Below, one piece after another: positions 46,302 to 54,867 of a stretch of DNA of 64,000 bases (positions within the stretch are counted from its first letter, which is position 1; each line of letters starts with the position of its first letter). The DNA comes from Rhodocyclaceae bacterium (GTDB taxonomy: Bacteria; Pseudomonadota; Gammaproteobacteria; Burkholderiales; Rhodocyclaceae): contig JAGRGB010000029.1 in assembly GCA_020445745.1 (NCBI GenBank), positions 124,001 through 188,000 on the forward strand. The letters run 5' to 3'. The notes beneath the pieces were generated by a model, which worked only from the letters and a program-made list of their open reading frames with translations, did no database searches and had not been told where the DNA came from. Position numbers and translations under genes: made by a program.

Positions 46302-47320
46302 CGCGGGGTCGCCACCTGCGCCAGGATCCGCCTGATCAATTGATCGGCGAGGGCGGAGCGCCGCATTTCATAGACCGGGGCGAAGAAGATCCGGTGCACC
46401 AGCGCCGAGGGCATCACGGCGCGGACGTCTTCCGGTGTCAGATAGTCGCGGCCGGCCAGCCACGCCACGACGCGGGCGGCACGGGTCATCGTCATGATCG
46501 CCCGCGGGCTGGCCCCGGCCAGCACCAGATGCGCCATGTCGACGCCGTCGATGGCGATGCCGAAGCGCGACGGATCGCGGGTCGCGTCCCACAGGTCGAT
46601 GACGTAGCGCTCGAGCGCCTCGCTGGCGCGCACGCCGCGCTGAATCTCCGCTGCGATCCCGTTGAGCTGCTGCCACGGCAGCAATCCGCTGGCGACCGAT
46701 TCGATCAGGGCTTCGACGTCGTGGAACCTCGGGTCGAACACCAGGGTCCGGCGCGTGTCGTCGGCGACCGGTGTCGGCATCTGCAATTCGAACATGAAGC
46801 GGTCCCGGGCCGCGGACGCGAGTTCGAAGGTCTCCTCCTTCTCGACGCGGTTGCGGTCGGCGAAGACCGTCATGTGGGGAAACACGAAGGTTTCGTTGAA
46901 GGCGTCGATGCTGCGTTCCGCCATGGCCCTGAGCAGCAGTGACTGCACCTGGGGCCGGGCACGGTTGATTTCGTTGAAGAAGAAGCTCACCAGCCGCTCG
47001 CGATGACGCAGCAGCGGGCCGGGTTCGATCCTCGGCTTGCCGTCGGCGTCCACGTAAGTGTGGTAGACGAGGTCTCCGGGCAGCAGGTCCACAGTGCCCT
47101 CGACGCGCTCGAAATCGCCGCCGATGGCCCGCGCGAAGGCACGCAGCAAGGTCGTCTTGCCGACGCCCACGTCGCCTTCCAGCAGGACGTGACCGCGCGC
47201 GAACAGCGCCACGCTGATCAGCCGGATCACCGCATCCTGGCCGATCACCGCCCGGCCCACCTCGTCCTCGACGCGAAGTGCCAGCGTCCGCCAGTCCTGC
47301 ATGCGTTCGTCCGCGCTCAT
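46298..47320 (-). CDS. mxaR: MoxR-type AAA+ ATPase MxaR
   Basis: 340 residues from ATG 47320, with GAGGAG upstream. Walker A is GDVGVGKTTL near residue 50; Walker B and sensor region are FFFNEINRARPQVQSLLL and VFADRNR. This is a MoxR-family AAA+ chaperone, which in the mxa cluster helps load the metal or cofactor of methanol dehydrogenase together with VWA partners. It heads the six-gene operon. The upstream frame to 47932 is spurious. Confidence 0.9.
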   Translation of the reverse strand: MSADERMQDWRTLALRVEDEVGRAVIGQDAVIRLISVALFARGHVLLEGDVGVGKTTLLRAFARAIGGDFERVEGTVDLLPGDLVYHTYVDADGKPRIEPGPLLRHRERLVSFFFNEINRARPQVQSLLLRAMAERSIDAFNETFVFPHMTVFADRNRVEKEETFELASAARDRFMFELQMPTPVADDTRRTLVFDPRFHDVEALIESVASGLLPWQQLNGIAAEIQRGVRASEALERYVIDLWDATRDPSRFGIAIDGVDMAHLVLAGASPRAIMTMTRAARVVAWLAGRDYLTPEDVRAVMPSALVHRIFFAPVYEMRRSALADQLIRRILAQVATPR

Positions 47321-47533
47321 GTCGCCGGCTGTCTCCTCGCCTCGGGTCGTGCGCTGTGGTCGGTGTCGCCGCGCTGCGCGCGGCGCGCGTGTCCATGCTA
47401 TTGAGCGAGGCGGGCGGCGGTCAAGCAGTCTCGCCCCGTGGCCGCCCGTGGCCGCATTGGCGCCGGGCGCTCGCATTTGCGGGTGCAACATTCCAGAATG
47501 CGAGGATCGCAACCCCACCCGGAGCCCGACTTC

Positions 47534-48292
47534 ATGACGGCTGACTGGAAGGCACTGCTGCTCGATCTCTCCGGCGTGCTGTTCGACGGCAGGCGACCGA
47601 TCGACGGCGCCGTCGCATTCATGCGGCGCGCCAGGCAATCGGGTCGCCCGCTGCGTTTCGTGACCAATACGGCGACCAAGCCGGCGGCGACGATCGTCGA
47701 CGAGATGCGCCAGATGGGCTTCGAGGCGTCGCTCGAGGAACTGTTCACGGCACCCCGCGCCGCCCACGACTACATCGCCAGCCGGGGCCTGCGGCCCTAT
47801 TGCCTGGTCCATCCTTCGATCCGTCCCGAGTTCGACGATGTGCCCCAGACGGACCCGAACTGCGTGCTGCTGGGAGATGCGCGGGACGAGTTGAACTATC
47901 GCAACCTGAACCGGGCGTTCAGGCTGTTGCACGCCGGAGCGCCGTTGATCGGCATCGGCCTGAACCGCTATTTCATGGACGAGGGCGGCATGATGCTCGA
48001 TACCGGCGCGTTCATCCGCGGGCTGGAGTGGGCGGCCGGCATCGACGCGGTGATCATGGGCAAGCCGAGTGCGGCATTCTTCGCCCAGGTGGTGGCCGAC
48101 ACCGGCCTGTCGGCCGGCGACTGCCTTATGGTCGGCGACGACGTGGTGGCCGATGTCGCGGGGGCGGTCGCGGCCGGCCTGCAGGGCTGCCTGGTGCGCA
48201 CCGGCAAGTTCCGCCCCGGCGACGAGTCGGCGCTGCCGCAGGGGGCTCAGGTCATCGACCGCATCGAAGAACTCGTACTGCCGGGCTCGTGA
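47534..48292 (+). CDS. HAD-superfamily IIA hydrolase (LHPP-like)
   Basis: 252 residues from ATG 47534 with GGAG nine bases before. The first HAD motif is DLSGVLFDG, where the usual second Asp is Ser, a hallmark of the LHPP/HDHD2 subfamily of eukaryotes and bacteria. Motif two is FVTNTATK and motif four DCLMVGDDVVADV. LHPP proteins are reported to hydrolyse phospholysine, phosphohistidine and pyrophosphate; in bacteria the substrate is untested. It is divergent from the mxa operon. Confidence 0.87.
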   Translation: MTADWKALLLDLSGVLFDGRRPIDGAVAFMRRARQSGRPLRFVTNTATKPAATIVDEMRQMGFEASLEELFTAPRAAHDYIASRGLRPYCLVHPSIRPEFDDVPQTDPNCVLLGDARDELNYRNLNRAFRLLHAGAPLIGIGLNRYFMDEGGMMLDTGAFIRGLEWAAGIDAVIMGKPSAAFFAQVVADTGLSAGDCLMVGDDVVADVAGAVAAGLQGCLVRTGKFRPGDESALPQGAQVIDRIEELVLPGS

Positions 48293-48340
48293 GGCCGGCC
48301 GGCGCTATCATCGTCCCGACAGCAATCGATCTGCCGAACC

Positions 48341-48979
48341 ATGGCTTACCAGGCTCCTCCCGTTTCCGCATCCGACCGCCCGCCGGCGGCGCTGACGCTC
48401 CGCGGCCTCACGGTGGGCCCGCTCGGCCCCCTCGACCTGGAGGTCGCAGCCGGCGAGATCGTCTGCCTGTCGGGCCCGTCGGGTGCCGGCAAGAGCCGGC
48501 TGCTGCGGGCCATCGCGGATCTCGACCCGCACCAGGGCCGGGTGCAACTCGGCGGTGACGACCAGCAGCAGCTGGCGGGGCATCGCTGGCGTGCGCAGGT
48601 GATGATGCTGCCGGCCGAGAGCCAGTGGTGGTTCGACGGGGTCGGCGAGCATTTCCCGGCATCGTCGATCGACGGTCTGGCTGCCCTGGGCCTGGACGAG
48701 GCTGCGGCCGGTTGGGAAGTCGCGCGGCTGTCGTCCGGCGAGAAGCAGCGCCTCGCCCTGTTGCGGCTGCTGGCCCGCGGCCCGCGCGCGCTGCTGCTCG
48801 ACGAGCCCTGCGCCAACCTGGACAGGCGGGCCACCGAGCGGGTCGAGGCGCTGCTGCTGGCGTGGATCCGCGAGTGCCGCCTGCCGACCCTGTGGGTGTC
48901 CCACGATCCGGCGCAGATCGAGCGCGTCGCGGATCGCCACCTGTGCTTCGAGGCCGATCGACTGGTGGCGGCGCCATGA
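48341..48979 (+). CDS. fetA: ABC transporter ATP-binding protein, FetA/YbbL-like
   Basis: 212 residues. Walker A GPSGAGKS (about 45-52), signature LSSGEKQR (about 130) and Walker B ALLLDEPCANLD are complete, with the switch His in WVSHD. The partner downstream is FetB-like, so it is the ATPase of a FetAB-type iron exporter linked to oxidative stress resistance in E. coli. Stop and next start overlap (ATGA). Confidence 0.87.
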   Translation: MAYQAPPVSASDRPPAALTLRGLTVGPLGPLDLEVAAGEIVCLSGPSGAGKSRLLRAIADLDPHQGRVQLGGDDQQQLAGHRWRAQVMMLPAESQWWFDGVGEHFPASSIDGLAALGLDEAAAGWEVARLSSGEKQRLALLRLLARGPRALLLDEPCANLDRRATERVEALLLAWIRECRLPTLWVSHDPAQIERVADRHLCFEADRLVAAP

Positions 48980-49785
48980 ACCTGATCGATCTGTCCTGGT
49001 GGCAACTGGCGCTGGCGGCGGGGCTGGTGATCGCGCTGGCCGTCGCGTCCCATCTGGCGCGGCTGGGCGTCGCCCGCAGCTTGCTGGTGGCGGCGGTTCG
49101 CACGACGGTGCAGCTGGCACTGGTCGGTTTCGTGCTGGAGGCCTTGTTCTCGGCCGCCACCGTCGGCTGGGTGGCGCTGATGGCGGCGGTGATGCTGGCC
49201 CTCGCCGGTCGCGAAGTGATGGCCCGCCAGAAGCGGCCACTGACGGGGTTCTGGTCGGCCGGGCTGGGCACCTTCTCGATGTTCGTGTCGTCGTTCGCGG
49301 TGACGATCCTGACCCTGACCGTGATCGTCGGGCCGACGCCGTGGTACGCGCCGCAGTATGCGATTCCCTTGCTCGGCATGATGCTCGGCAACACCATGAC
49401 CGGCGTCGCCCTGGGTCTCGATCGACTGACCGACTCGGTGTGGCGCCAGCGGGCGGTGATCGAGAGCCGGCTGATGCTCGGCGAGAGTTGGCAACAGGCC
49501 GTCGGCGAGGCGCGGCGGGATGCCATTCGCAGCGGCATGATCCCGATCGTCAACGCGATGGCGGCGGCCGGCGTGGTCAGCCTGCCCGGCATGATGACCG
49601 GCCAGATCCTGTCGGGCACCGCGCCGGCGCTGGCGGTGAAGTACCAGATCCTGGTGATGTTCACGATCACCACCGGGACCGGCTTCGGTACCCTGGTCGC
49701 CGTCGTTGCCGCGAGCCGACGATTGTTCGACCAGCGCGAGCGCCTGCGCCTGGATCGGCTGGCCGCGGCACGGGGACAACGGTGA
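48976..49785 (+). CDS. fetB: Membrane permease FetB/YbbM-like (UPF0014)
   Basis: 269 residues with about seven membrane helices and the UPF0014 signatures VRTTVQLALVGFVLE, TPWYAPQYAIPLLGMMLGNTMTGVALGLDRL and PLPGMMTGQILSG-like SLPGMMTGQILSGTAP. It would form the channel for the ATPase encoded just before. Its stop overlaps the GTG of the next gene. Confidence 0.9.
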   Translation: MNLIDLSWWQLALAAGLVIALAVASHLARLGVARSLLVAAVRTTVQLALVGFVLEALFSAATVGWVALMAAVMLALAGREVMARQKRPLTGFWSAGLGTFSMFVSSFAVTILTLTVIVGPTPWYAPQYAIPLLGMMLGNTMTGVALGLDRLTDSVWRQRAVIESRLMLGESWQQAVGEARRDAIRSGMIPIVNAMAAAGVVSLPGMMTGQILSGTAPALAVKYQILVMFTITTGTGFGTLVAVVAASRRLFDQRERLRLDRLAAARGQR

Positions 49786-50576
49786 AGGGACCCGACGGCG
49801 GTCCGCTGGTCGATCGCCTGCTGGTCGCTGCGCAACGCCCGGCAACGCTGTTGGCCGCGCGCCATGCCTACCGGGTGCACGAGGCGGACGGCCTGCGCTG
49901 GCTGTATGCGGGCGGCGGCGCGGTCCAGTCGGTGATGTCGTTGAGCGCGCCGGAGCGCCCGCTGCTGCCGGCGCTCGTGCATCTGCTGTCGGCCCTGGTG
50001 TGGCAGCCGGCACCCGCGTCGGCGCTCAACCTGGGCGTCGGTGGCGGTGCCATCGAACGCTTCGTGGCGTCCCGACTGCCGCGCTTGCAGCCCCGATCGG
50101 TCGAGGCTTCCGCCGATGTGGCGGCGCTGGCGCAGTGCTTCTTCGCGCTGCCGGCCGGCTGCAGGATCACGATCTCGCGGGCCGAGGATTTCGTCGCCGT
50201 GGACCGGCAGCGGTACGACCTGGTGTGGTGCGACCTGTTCGACGGCGAACGGCAGGCCGCCTGCATGACATCCGCTGAGTTCCTCGCGGCCCTTTGCCGG
50301 CGGCTTGGCGAGCGGGGCGTGCTGGCGATGAACCTTTCGCCGCGTGACGAGGCCGAATTGATGGCTACGCTCGTCCATCTGCGGCGAGAATTGCCATGGG
50401 TGGCGCTCAGCGTTCGCGCGGACGGTGGCAATGTCGGTGTGCTGGCATCGCGTCGGCGGTTGCCGCCGGGTACCGTGCTCGCGGCGAGAGCGCGTCGGCT
50501 CGGGGGCGGCTGCACGGCGGAATTCGCAGCCGTGGCCGATGACCTGATCCGCCTGCCGGCGCCGGCGGGACTGTGA
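49782..50576 (+). CDS. Spermidine synthase-fold (class I methyltransferase-like) protein
   Basis: 264 residues from GTG 49782, coupled to FetB by a GTGA overlap. The Rossmann core shows LNLGVGGGAIERFV (glycine-rich loop), VEASADVAALA (acidic strand), ISRAEDFV and YDLVWCDLFDGE. This is the outline of spermidine/spermine synthases without the polyamine-binding segment; the product is not predictable. Frequent next to transporters in proteobacteria. Its co-translation with FetAB is the main clue. Confidence 0.7.
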   Translation: MKGPDGGPLVDRLLVAAQRPATLLAARHAYRVHEADGLRWLYAGGGAVQSVMSLSAPERPLLPALVHLLSALVWQPAPASALNLGVGGGAIERFVASRLPRLQPRSVEASADVAALAQCFFALPAGCRITISRAEDFVAVDRQRYDLVWCDLFDGERQAACMTSAEFLAALCRRLGERGVLAMNLSPRDEAELMATLVHLRRELPWVALSVRADGGNVGVLASRRRLPPGTVLAARARRLGGGCTAEFAAVADDLIRLPAPAGL

Positions 50577-50588
50577 CGAGGAGCCAAC

Positions 50589-51071
50589 ATGAAGCTGCTG
50601 ATGGTGCTGCTTACCCATCTGCTGGCCGCGCTGGCCGGTTTCGCGGCGGGCATCTACGTGCTGCCGATCCTGACCGCCCAGCCGGAGCCGACCCCCGACC
50701 AGGTGCGCGGCGCGATGCAGGGGGCGAGCTTCAGCGGAGAGTTCCGCCGGGACCTGGCCGGCAGCGACCTGTTGCACTGGGGCGAGGGCACGGTCACCGT
50801 CGGCCCGGACCGGATCGCCTTCGCCGGCCGGATCGCGCCCGGACCCGACTACAAGCTCTACCTGTCGCCGGTGTTCGTCGAGGACGAGGCCGGGTTCGAA
50901 CGCCACCGCCTGCAGATGCGAAAGGTCGGCGAGGTGCGCAGCTTCGGGAGCTTCGTCGTGGCGCTGCCGCCCGGGTTCGACGTCGGCAAGTTCAACACCG
51001 TGATCATCTGGTGCGAGACCTTCGGTGAATTCATCAGCGCTGCGCGTTACCGGGAAGCCGACGGGCGCTGA
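50589..51071 (+). CDS. DM13-domain secreted protein
   Basis: 160 residues. An N-terminal hydrophobic segment (about 4-28) is a signal anchor or signal peptide. The rest is a DM13 domain, with GEGTVTVG, DYKLYLSP and the clear motif IIWCETFGEFISAARY, whose Cys is conserved and thought to take part in redox or heme/metal binding. GAGGAG precedes the ATG. It ends the FetAB operon, pointing to a role in iron or redox stress at the periplasmic side. Confidence 0.82.
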   Translation: MKLLMVLLTHLLAALAGFAAGIYVLPILTAQPEPTPDQVRGAMQGASFSGEFRRDLAGSDLLHWGEGTVTVGPDRIAFAGRIAPGPDYKLYLSPVFVEDEAGFERHRLQMRKVGEVRSFGSFVVALPPGFDVGKFNTVIIWCETFGEFISAARYREADGR

Positions 51072-51681
51072 GGTCGAGGCCATCGATTGCCCGCAATATC
51101 CCGATGCGCCCGTCGTCGGGTCGTTGCGCGACGTGATCGGCCGTCAGCTGCCGCCGCCGCGCCGGTGGTCGGTGCGAATGGCATCGGGTGCGCTGTCGGG
51201 GACATCGAGGCGCCGCGGCCGCAACCTGCACCGAGATGGTGCGCGTGCGGTGCACAACACGTGAGGCATTGCAGGGTGAGGTCCCCGTATCCGTCGAAAC
51301 CCGTAGCCGGGATGGATTTTCCGCCGGTCAGCAAGGCAATTGCATGCGCCTGTGGACAATTCCTGCTGCCGTGCACGGTGACGTCATCGTCGATCTGCTG
51401 CAATGCGGTTGGACCAGTCCCCGCGACAGCGGCGAGAATGGCTCAACCAGGCGCTATGGCGGGCGATTGTGCGCCGCATTCGCAGGGCGCGTTGTTATCC
51501 ACGGCCGGTGTGGATATCGGTGTGGAAAAGGAAGGTTTCGCCCCCCTATTCACCTGTTGCATTGGCATTTTTCCGGTCTGATGCACAAGCGTGCAACTGG
51601 TCGGGGCGCGGCCGCTTCCAAGTCGGATTCCGCCCGCGGGGGATCGTGCAACGAAATGGTGCAGAGACGACAGGAGAGTCG
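51072..51681. other. 610-bp non-coding region with DnaA-box-like cluster
   Basis: No coding region is supported; overlapping frames are non-homologous. It includes four DnaA-box-like 9-mers (51351-51359 and three within 51495-51529), the palindrome TGCAC-N4-GTGCA at 51582-51595 and the AGGAG site of the M61 gene. The stretch 51480-51600 is clearly more AT-rich than the surroundings. Confidence 0.6.
51495..51529. promoter_or_regulatory. Cluster of three DnaA-box-like sites
   Basis: TTATCCACG (51495-51503), TGTGGATAT (51509-51517) and TGTGGAAAA (51521-51529); each differs from TTATCCACA or its complement by one base. The first two form a perfect 7-bp inverted repeat with a 7-base spacer. A fourth site, TGTGGACAA, lies at 51351-51359. 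Confidence 0.55.
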
Positions 51682-53472
51682 ATGAGCGAGGACTTGCACT
51701 ACCGGGTGGAACTGGCGGATCCTGCCGGGCACCTGCTGCGGATCCGCCTGACCATCCCCGAACCGGATCCGGCAGGGCAGCGTCTGTCGCTGCCGGCCTG
51801 GATACCCGGCAGCTACATGATCCGCGACTTCGCCCGCAACATCGTGGCGATCGAAGCCGCCAGCGCGGGGCGGCGGCTGAAACTGGAGAAGCTCGACAAG
51901 CACAGCTGGCGTTGCGCGCCGACCCGCCGCGGCGCGTCGCTCGAGGTCGACTGCGAGATCTACGCGTGGGACCTTTCGGTGCGCACCGCCCACTTCGACC
52001 ACAGTCATGCGTTCTTCAACGGCACCAGCGTGTTTCTGCAGGCACACGGCCACGAGCAGCGAAGCTGTCTGGTCGAACTGTGCCCGCCGGCCTGGCCTGG
52101 CGCCGAAGGCTGGCGCGTGGCGACCGCCATGTCCGAGGCCAGGGGGCGGCCGGGGGCTGCGAAGCGCCACGGCTTCGGCCTGTATCAGGCGGCGGACTAT
52201 GACGAGCTGATCGACCATCCGGTCGAGATCGGGGCGTTCGCCCGGGCGAGCTTCAAGGCCGGCGGCGTCGCCCATGAAGTGGTGATCACCGGGCGCCACG
52301 ACGGCGACCTGGGTCGCCTGACCGGCGATCTGTCGCGCATCTGCGAATGGCAGATCGCGCTGTTCGGTACGCCGGCGCCGATGAAGCGCTATCTGTTCCT
52401 GGCAATGGTCGTCGGCGACGGCTACGGGGGCCTCGAACATCGGGCGTCGACGGCGTTGCTGGCGAGCCGGGATGATCTGCCCCACGCTGCGATGGACAAG
52501 CCGAGCGAGGGCTACAAGCGCTTTCTCGGCCTGTGCAGCCACGAATATTTCCACAGCTGGAACGTCAAGCGCATCCGGCCCGCGGCATTCACCCCGTACG
52601 ACTTGTCGCGCGAGGCCCATACCACGCTGCTGTGGGCCTTCGAAGGGATCACCTCGTATTACGACGACCTCGCGCTGGTGCGCAGCGGCGTGCTGACGCC
52701 GGCCGATTACCTGGCGCAGCTCGGCCGGACGATCGCCGGCGTGCTGCGCACCCCGGGCCGTCTGCGGCAAAGCCTGGCAGATTCCTCGTTCGACGCCTGG
52801 ACCAAGTATTACCGCCAGGACGAAAACGCGCCGAACGCGATCGTCTCGTACTACACCAAGGGCGCACTGGTGGCGCTTGCCACCGACCTCCAGTTGCGCG
52901 CCGCCAGCGGCGGCAGTCGAAGCCTCGACGACGTCATGCGACTGCTGTGGCGGGGCTATCGCGACGGTGTCGGCGGCGTCGCCGAGGGGGGCATCTTCGA
53001 TGCGGTTGCCGAGATCGGTGGCAGCGAGCTCGGGCACTGGCTGCGCAGGGCGGTCGAAGGTACCGCCGAGTTGCCGCTGGCACGCTGGCTGAAGCCCTTC
53101 GGTATTCGCCTGACGCGCGAGCTGGAGGAGCTGCCCTCCCTCGGCGTGCGGCTGGTGCCGGGCATCGCCGAGGCTCGCCTGGCCAATGTGCTGAGCGGCG
53201 GAGCGGCCCATCGTGCCGGCCTGTCGGCCGGCGACGAAGTGCTGGCGATCGATGACTTGCGTGTCGGTCGGGAAGCCCTCGATGCCGTGCTGAGACGCCA
53301 TCGCGCGGGCGATCGCCTGCGGGTCCACGCCTTTCGCCGCGACGAGCTGCGGCGCTTCGAGGTGGCGCTCGATGCGCCGGCGTTGAAGACCGTGATATTG
53401 CAGGGGCAGCCCCGGGCCAGTGCGGCACAGCGGCGCCTGCAGGCGGGCTGGCTGGGTGCGGCCATCGGGTGA
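51682..53472 (+). CDS. M61 glycyl aminopeptidase family protein with PDZ domain
   Basis: 596 residues from ATG 51682 (AGGAGAG before). The zinc motif is HEYFHSWNVKRIRP near residue 290 (HExxH), with the third ligand Glu in FEGITSYYDD. The N-terminal domain has the YRV-ELADPAGH and WIPGSYMIRDFARN motifs of M61. The C-terminal PDZ domain (about 490-570) is GGAAHRAGLSAGDEVLAIDD. There is no signal peptide, so it is cytoplasmic or exported in another way. It removes N-terminal glycine or acts as a general aminopeptidase. Confidence 0.92.
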   Translation: MSEDLHYRVELADPAGHLLRIRLTIPEPDPAGQRLSLPAWIPGSYMIRDFARNIVAIEAASAGRRLKLEKLDKHSWRCAPTRRGASLEVDCEIYAWDLSVRTAHFDHSHAFFNGTSVFLQAHGHEQRSCLVELCPPAWPGAEGWRVATAMSEARGRPGAAKRHGFGLYQAADYDELIDHPVEIGAFARASFKAGGVAHEVVITGRHDGDLGRLTGDLSRICEWQIALFGTPAPMKRYLFLAMVVGDGYGGLEHRASTALLASRDDLPHAAMDKPSEGYKRFLGLCSHEYFHSWNVKRIRPAAFTPYDLSREAHTTLLWAFEGITSYYDDLALVRSGVLTPADYLAQLGRTIAGVLRTPGRLRQSLADSSFDAWTKYYRQDENAPNAIVSYYTKGALVALATDLQLRAASGGSRSLDDVMRLLWRGYRDGVGGVAEGGIFDAVAEIGGSELGHWLRRAVEGTAELPLARWLKPFGIRLTRELEELPSLGVRLVPGIAEARLANVLSGGAAHRAGLSAGDEVLAIDDLRVGREALDAVLRRHRAGDRLRVHAFRRDELRRFEVALDAPALKTVILQGQPRASAAQRRLQAGWLGAAIG

Positions 53473-53619
53473 ATTCCGGTAGCCGGCGCCGGCGGCCCGG
53501 ATCTGCGCTTTTTCGGGGGTGCCAACAAGCCGCAACGCATGTAGGATAACTGAAAGACTGGCTTGTCACGCCACCGCGGGCGCATCGGGCCGCCCGGCGA
53601 GCGGTGGCGGGAGGGTGGA

Positions 53620-54063
53620 ATGGGCGTGGTCGTGAGGTGGGGATCGGAGTTCGAGCTGGGCATCGACGACATCGATGACCAGCACCGGGAACTCGCGGAC
53701 GTGCTCGACCGCCTGCGCCTGTGCATGGGGCAATGTGCCGGCGCCGGCGAGCTCGAATCGCTGCTGGGCGAACTCGAGGCCCGTACCTTGCACCATTTCC
53801 GCTACGAGGAACAGGCGATGACGGCCGCCGGTTTTCCGGGGCTCGAGCCACACCGCGCCAATCACCGTGCGTTCGAACGTCGGGTGTCCGAGACCCACCA
53901 ATTGCACCGTGCCGGCCATCTGGTCGAGCTGCCGACCGTGAGCCTGCTGCAGGGCTGGCTGTTCGAACATATCGAGCGGGCCGACCGCGAGTACGCGGAC
54001 TACATGCTGACCCACCGGCGGCCGCGATTCACGCTGGCGAGGCTGTTCGGTCGCGGCGCCTGA
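53620..54063 (+). CDS. Bacteriohemerythrin
   Basis: 147 residues from ATG 53620 with GGGAGGGTGG upstream. The di-iron ligands are in the expected order: IDDQHREL, HHFRYEEQAM (HxxxE), HRANHRAF and the helix FEHIERADREYADYM. It binds O2 reversibly and serves as an oxygen carrier, sensor or scavenger in microaerophilic and methane- or methanol-using bacteria. It ends 22 bases from the convergent sortase gene. Confidence 0.93.
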   Translation: MGVVVRWGSEFELGIDDIDDQHRELADVLDRLRLCMGQCAGAGELESLLGELEARTLHHFRYEEQAMTAAGFPGLEPHRANHRAFERRVSETHQLHRAGHLVELPTVSLLQGWLFEHIERADREYADYMLTHRRPRFTLARLFGRGA

Positions 54064-54085
54064 AGAGTCGCACCGGCACGCCGGA

Positions 54086-54835
54086 TCAAATCGCGAGGGG
54101 CGCCGGTGTCGTCGATGACGGGGTGCCACTGGCATGGTGCGCCACGACCTCGGCCCGTGCCCGCACCACGTAGCGCATCGGCCCGCCGGCGCGCACGGCA
54201 TCGAACGGATAGCAGGTCACCAGCGTCAGCTCGGTGTCGGCATCGTGGGCTGCCATTACGCCGCTGTCGCGCCGATCGACCACGTCCCGGCCAGTCACCC
54301 GGTACGCGACCACGCGGCGGCCGGGCGTCTCGATCTCCAGCAGGTCGCCGACGGCGAGCCGTTGCAGGAAGGCGAAATGGGTGTCGCGGTGACCGCCGAT
54401 GACGCTGTTGCCGGCCTCGCCGGGGGCGGCGGTGCCGAACACGTGGCCGGGCCCGAAGGCGATGGCGCGGCCGTCGGCGCCGGCCAGCACGTACAGATCC
54501 GCATCCTGGCCGGGGGCGCGCAGGCGGGCCACCGGCCAGGTGTCTGCCCATGGCCACGGACGTACCCGCTGCTCGCCCGCCAGCGTGCGGGACCAGGCGT
54601 CGCGAATCAAGACCTGTGCGAGCCAGGCCTTGGCGTGGATGTAGCCGGCCTGGCCGAGCTGCCAGATGCCGGCGGTGGCCAGCAGCAGTGCCAGGATCAA
54701 TGCCAGATGGCGCCACCGCCAGTGCTTCGGCGGCGGCCGCAGTCGTGACGGCCCGAGCTTCGCCTGATCGGGCCAGGCGCACTCGATGCCGAGAAAGTCG
54801 ATGTCCCTGTCGCGGTACCTCGGTTGCGGACTCAT
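54086..54835 (-). CDS. Class GN sortase
   Basis: 249 residues from ATG 54835. A cytoplasmic N-terminus and one membrane helix (about 45-65, LALILALLLATAGIWQLG) are followed by the sortase domain. The catalytic His lies in VIGGHRDTHFAFL, the Cys in TLVTCYPFDAV and the Arg in YVVRARAE. This is the class GN group typical of Gram-negative bacteria, dedicated to one target encoded next door. Only 32 bases separate it from the target gene. Confidence 0.92.
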   Translation of the reverse strand: MSPQPRYRDRDIDFLGIECAWPDQAKLGPSRLRPPPKHWRWRHLALILALLLATAGIWQLGQAGYIHAKAWLAQVLIRDAWSRTLAGEQRVRPWPWADTWPVARLRAPGQDADLYVLAGADGRAIAFGPGHVFGTAAPGEAGNSVIGGHRDTHFAFLQRLAVGDLLEIETPGRRVVAYRVTGRDVVDRRDSGVMAAHDADTELTLVTCYPFDAVRAGGPMRYVVRARAEVVAHHASGTPSSTTPAPLAI

Positions 54836-54867
54836 CGCTCGTGGTCTCCTGTCTGTGGCCTTGTCGG

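Noticed and set aside
42142-47320. Reading the six-gene cluster as a Bat aerotolerance operon
   Set aside because: The gene order with a TPR gene between the two VWA genes and the long periplasmic domain of the third protein fit mxaRSACKL better; kept as the alternative in the finding.
51087-51581. Open frames in the gap after the DM13 gene
   Set aside because: No ribosome-binding sites or domains; frames differ in composition from neighbours and run over the DnaA-box-like sites.
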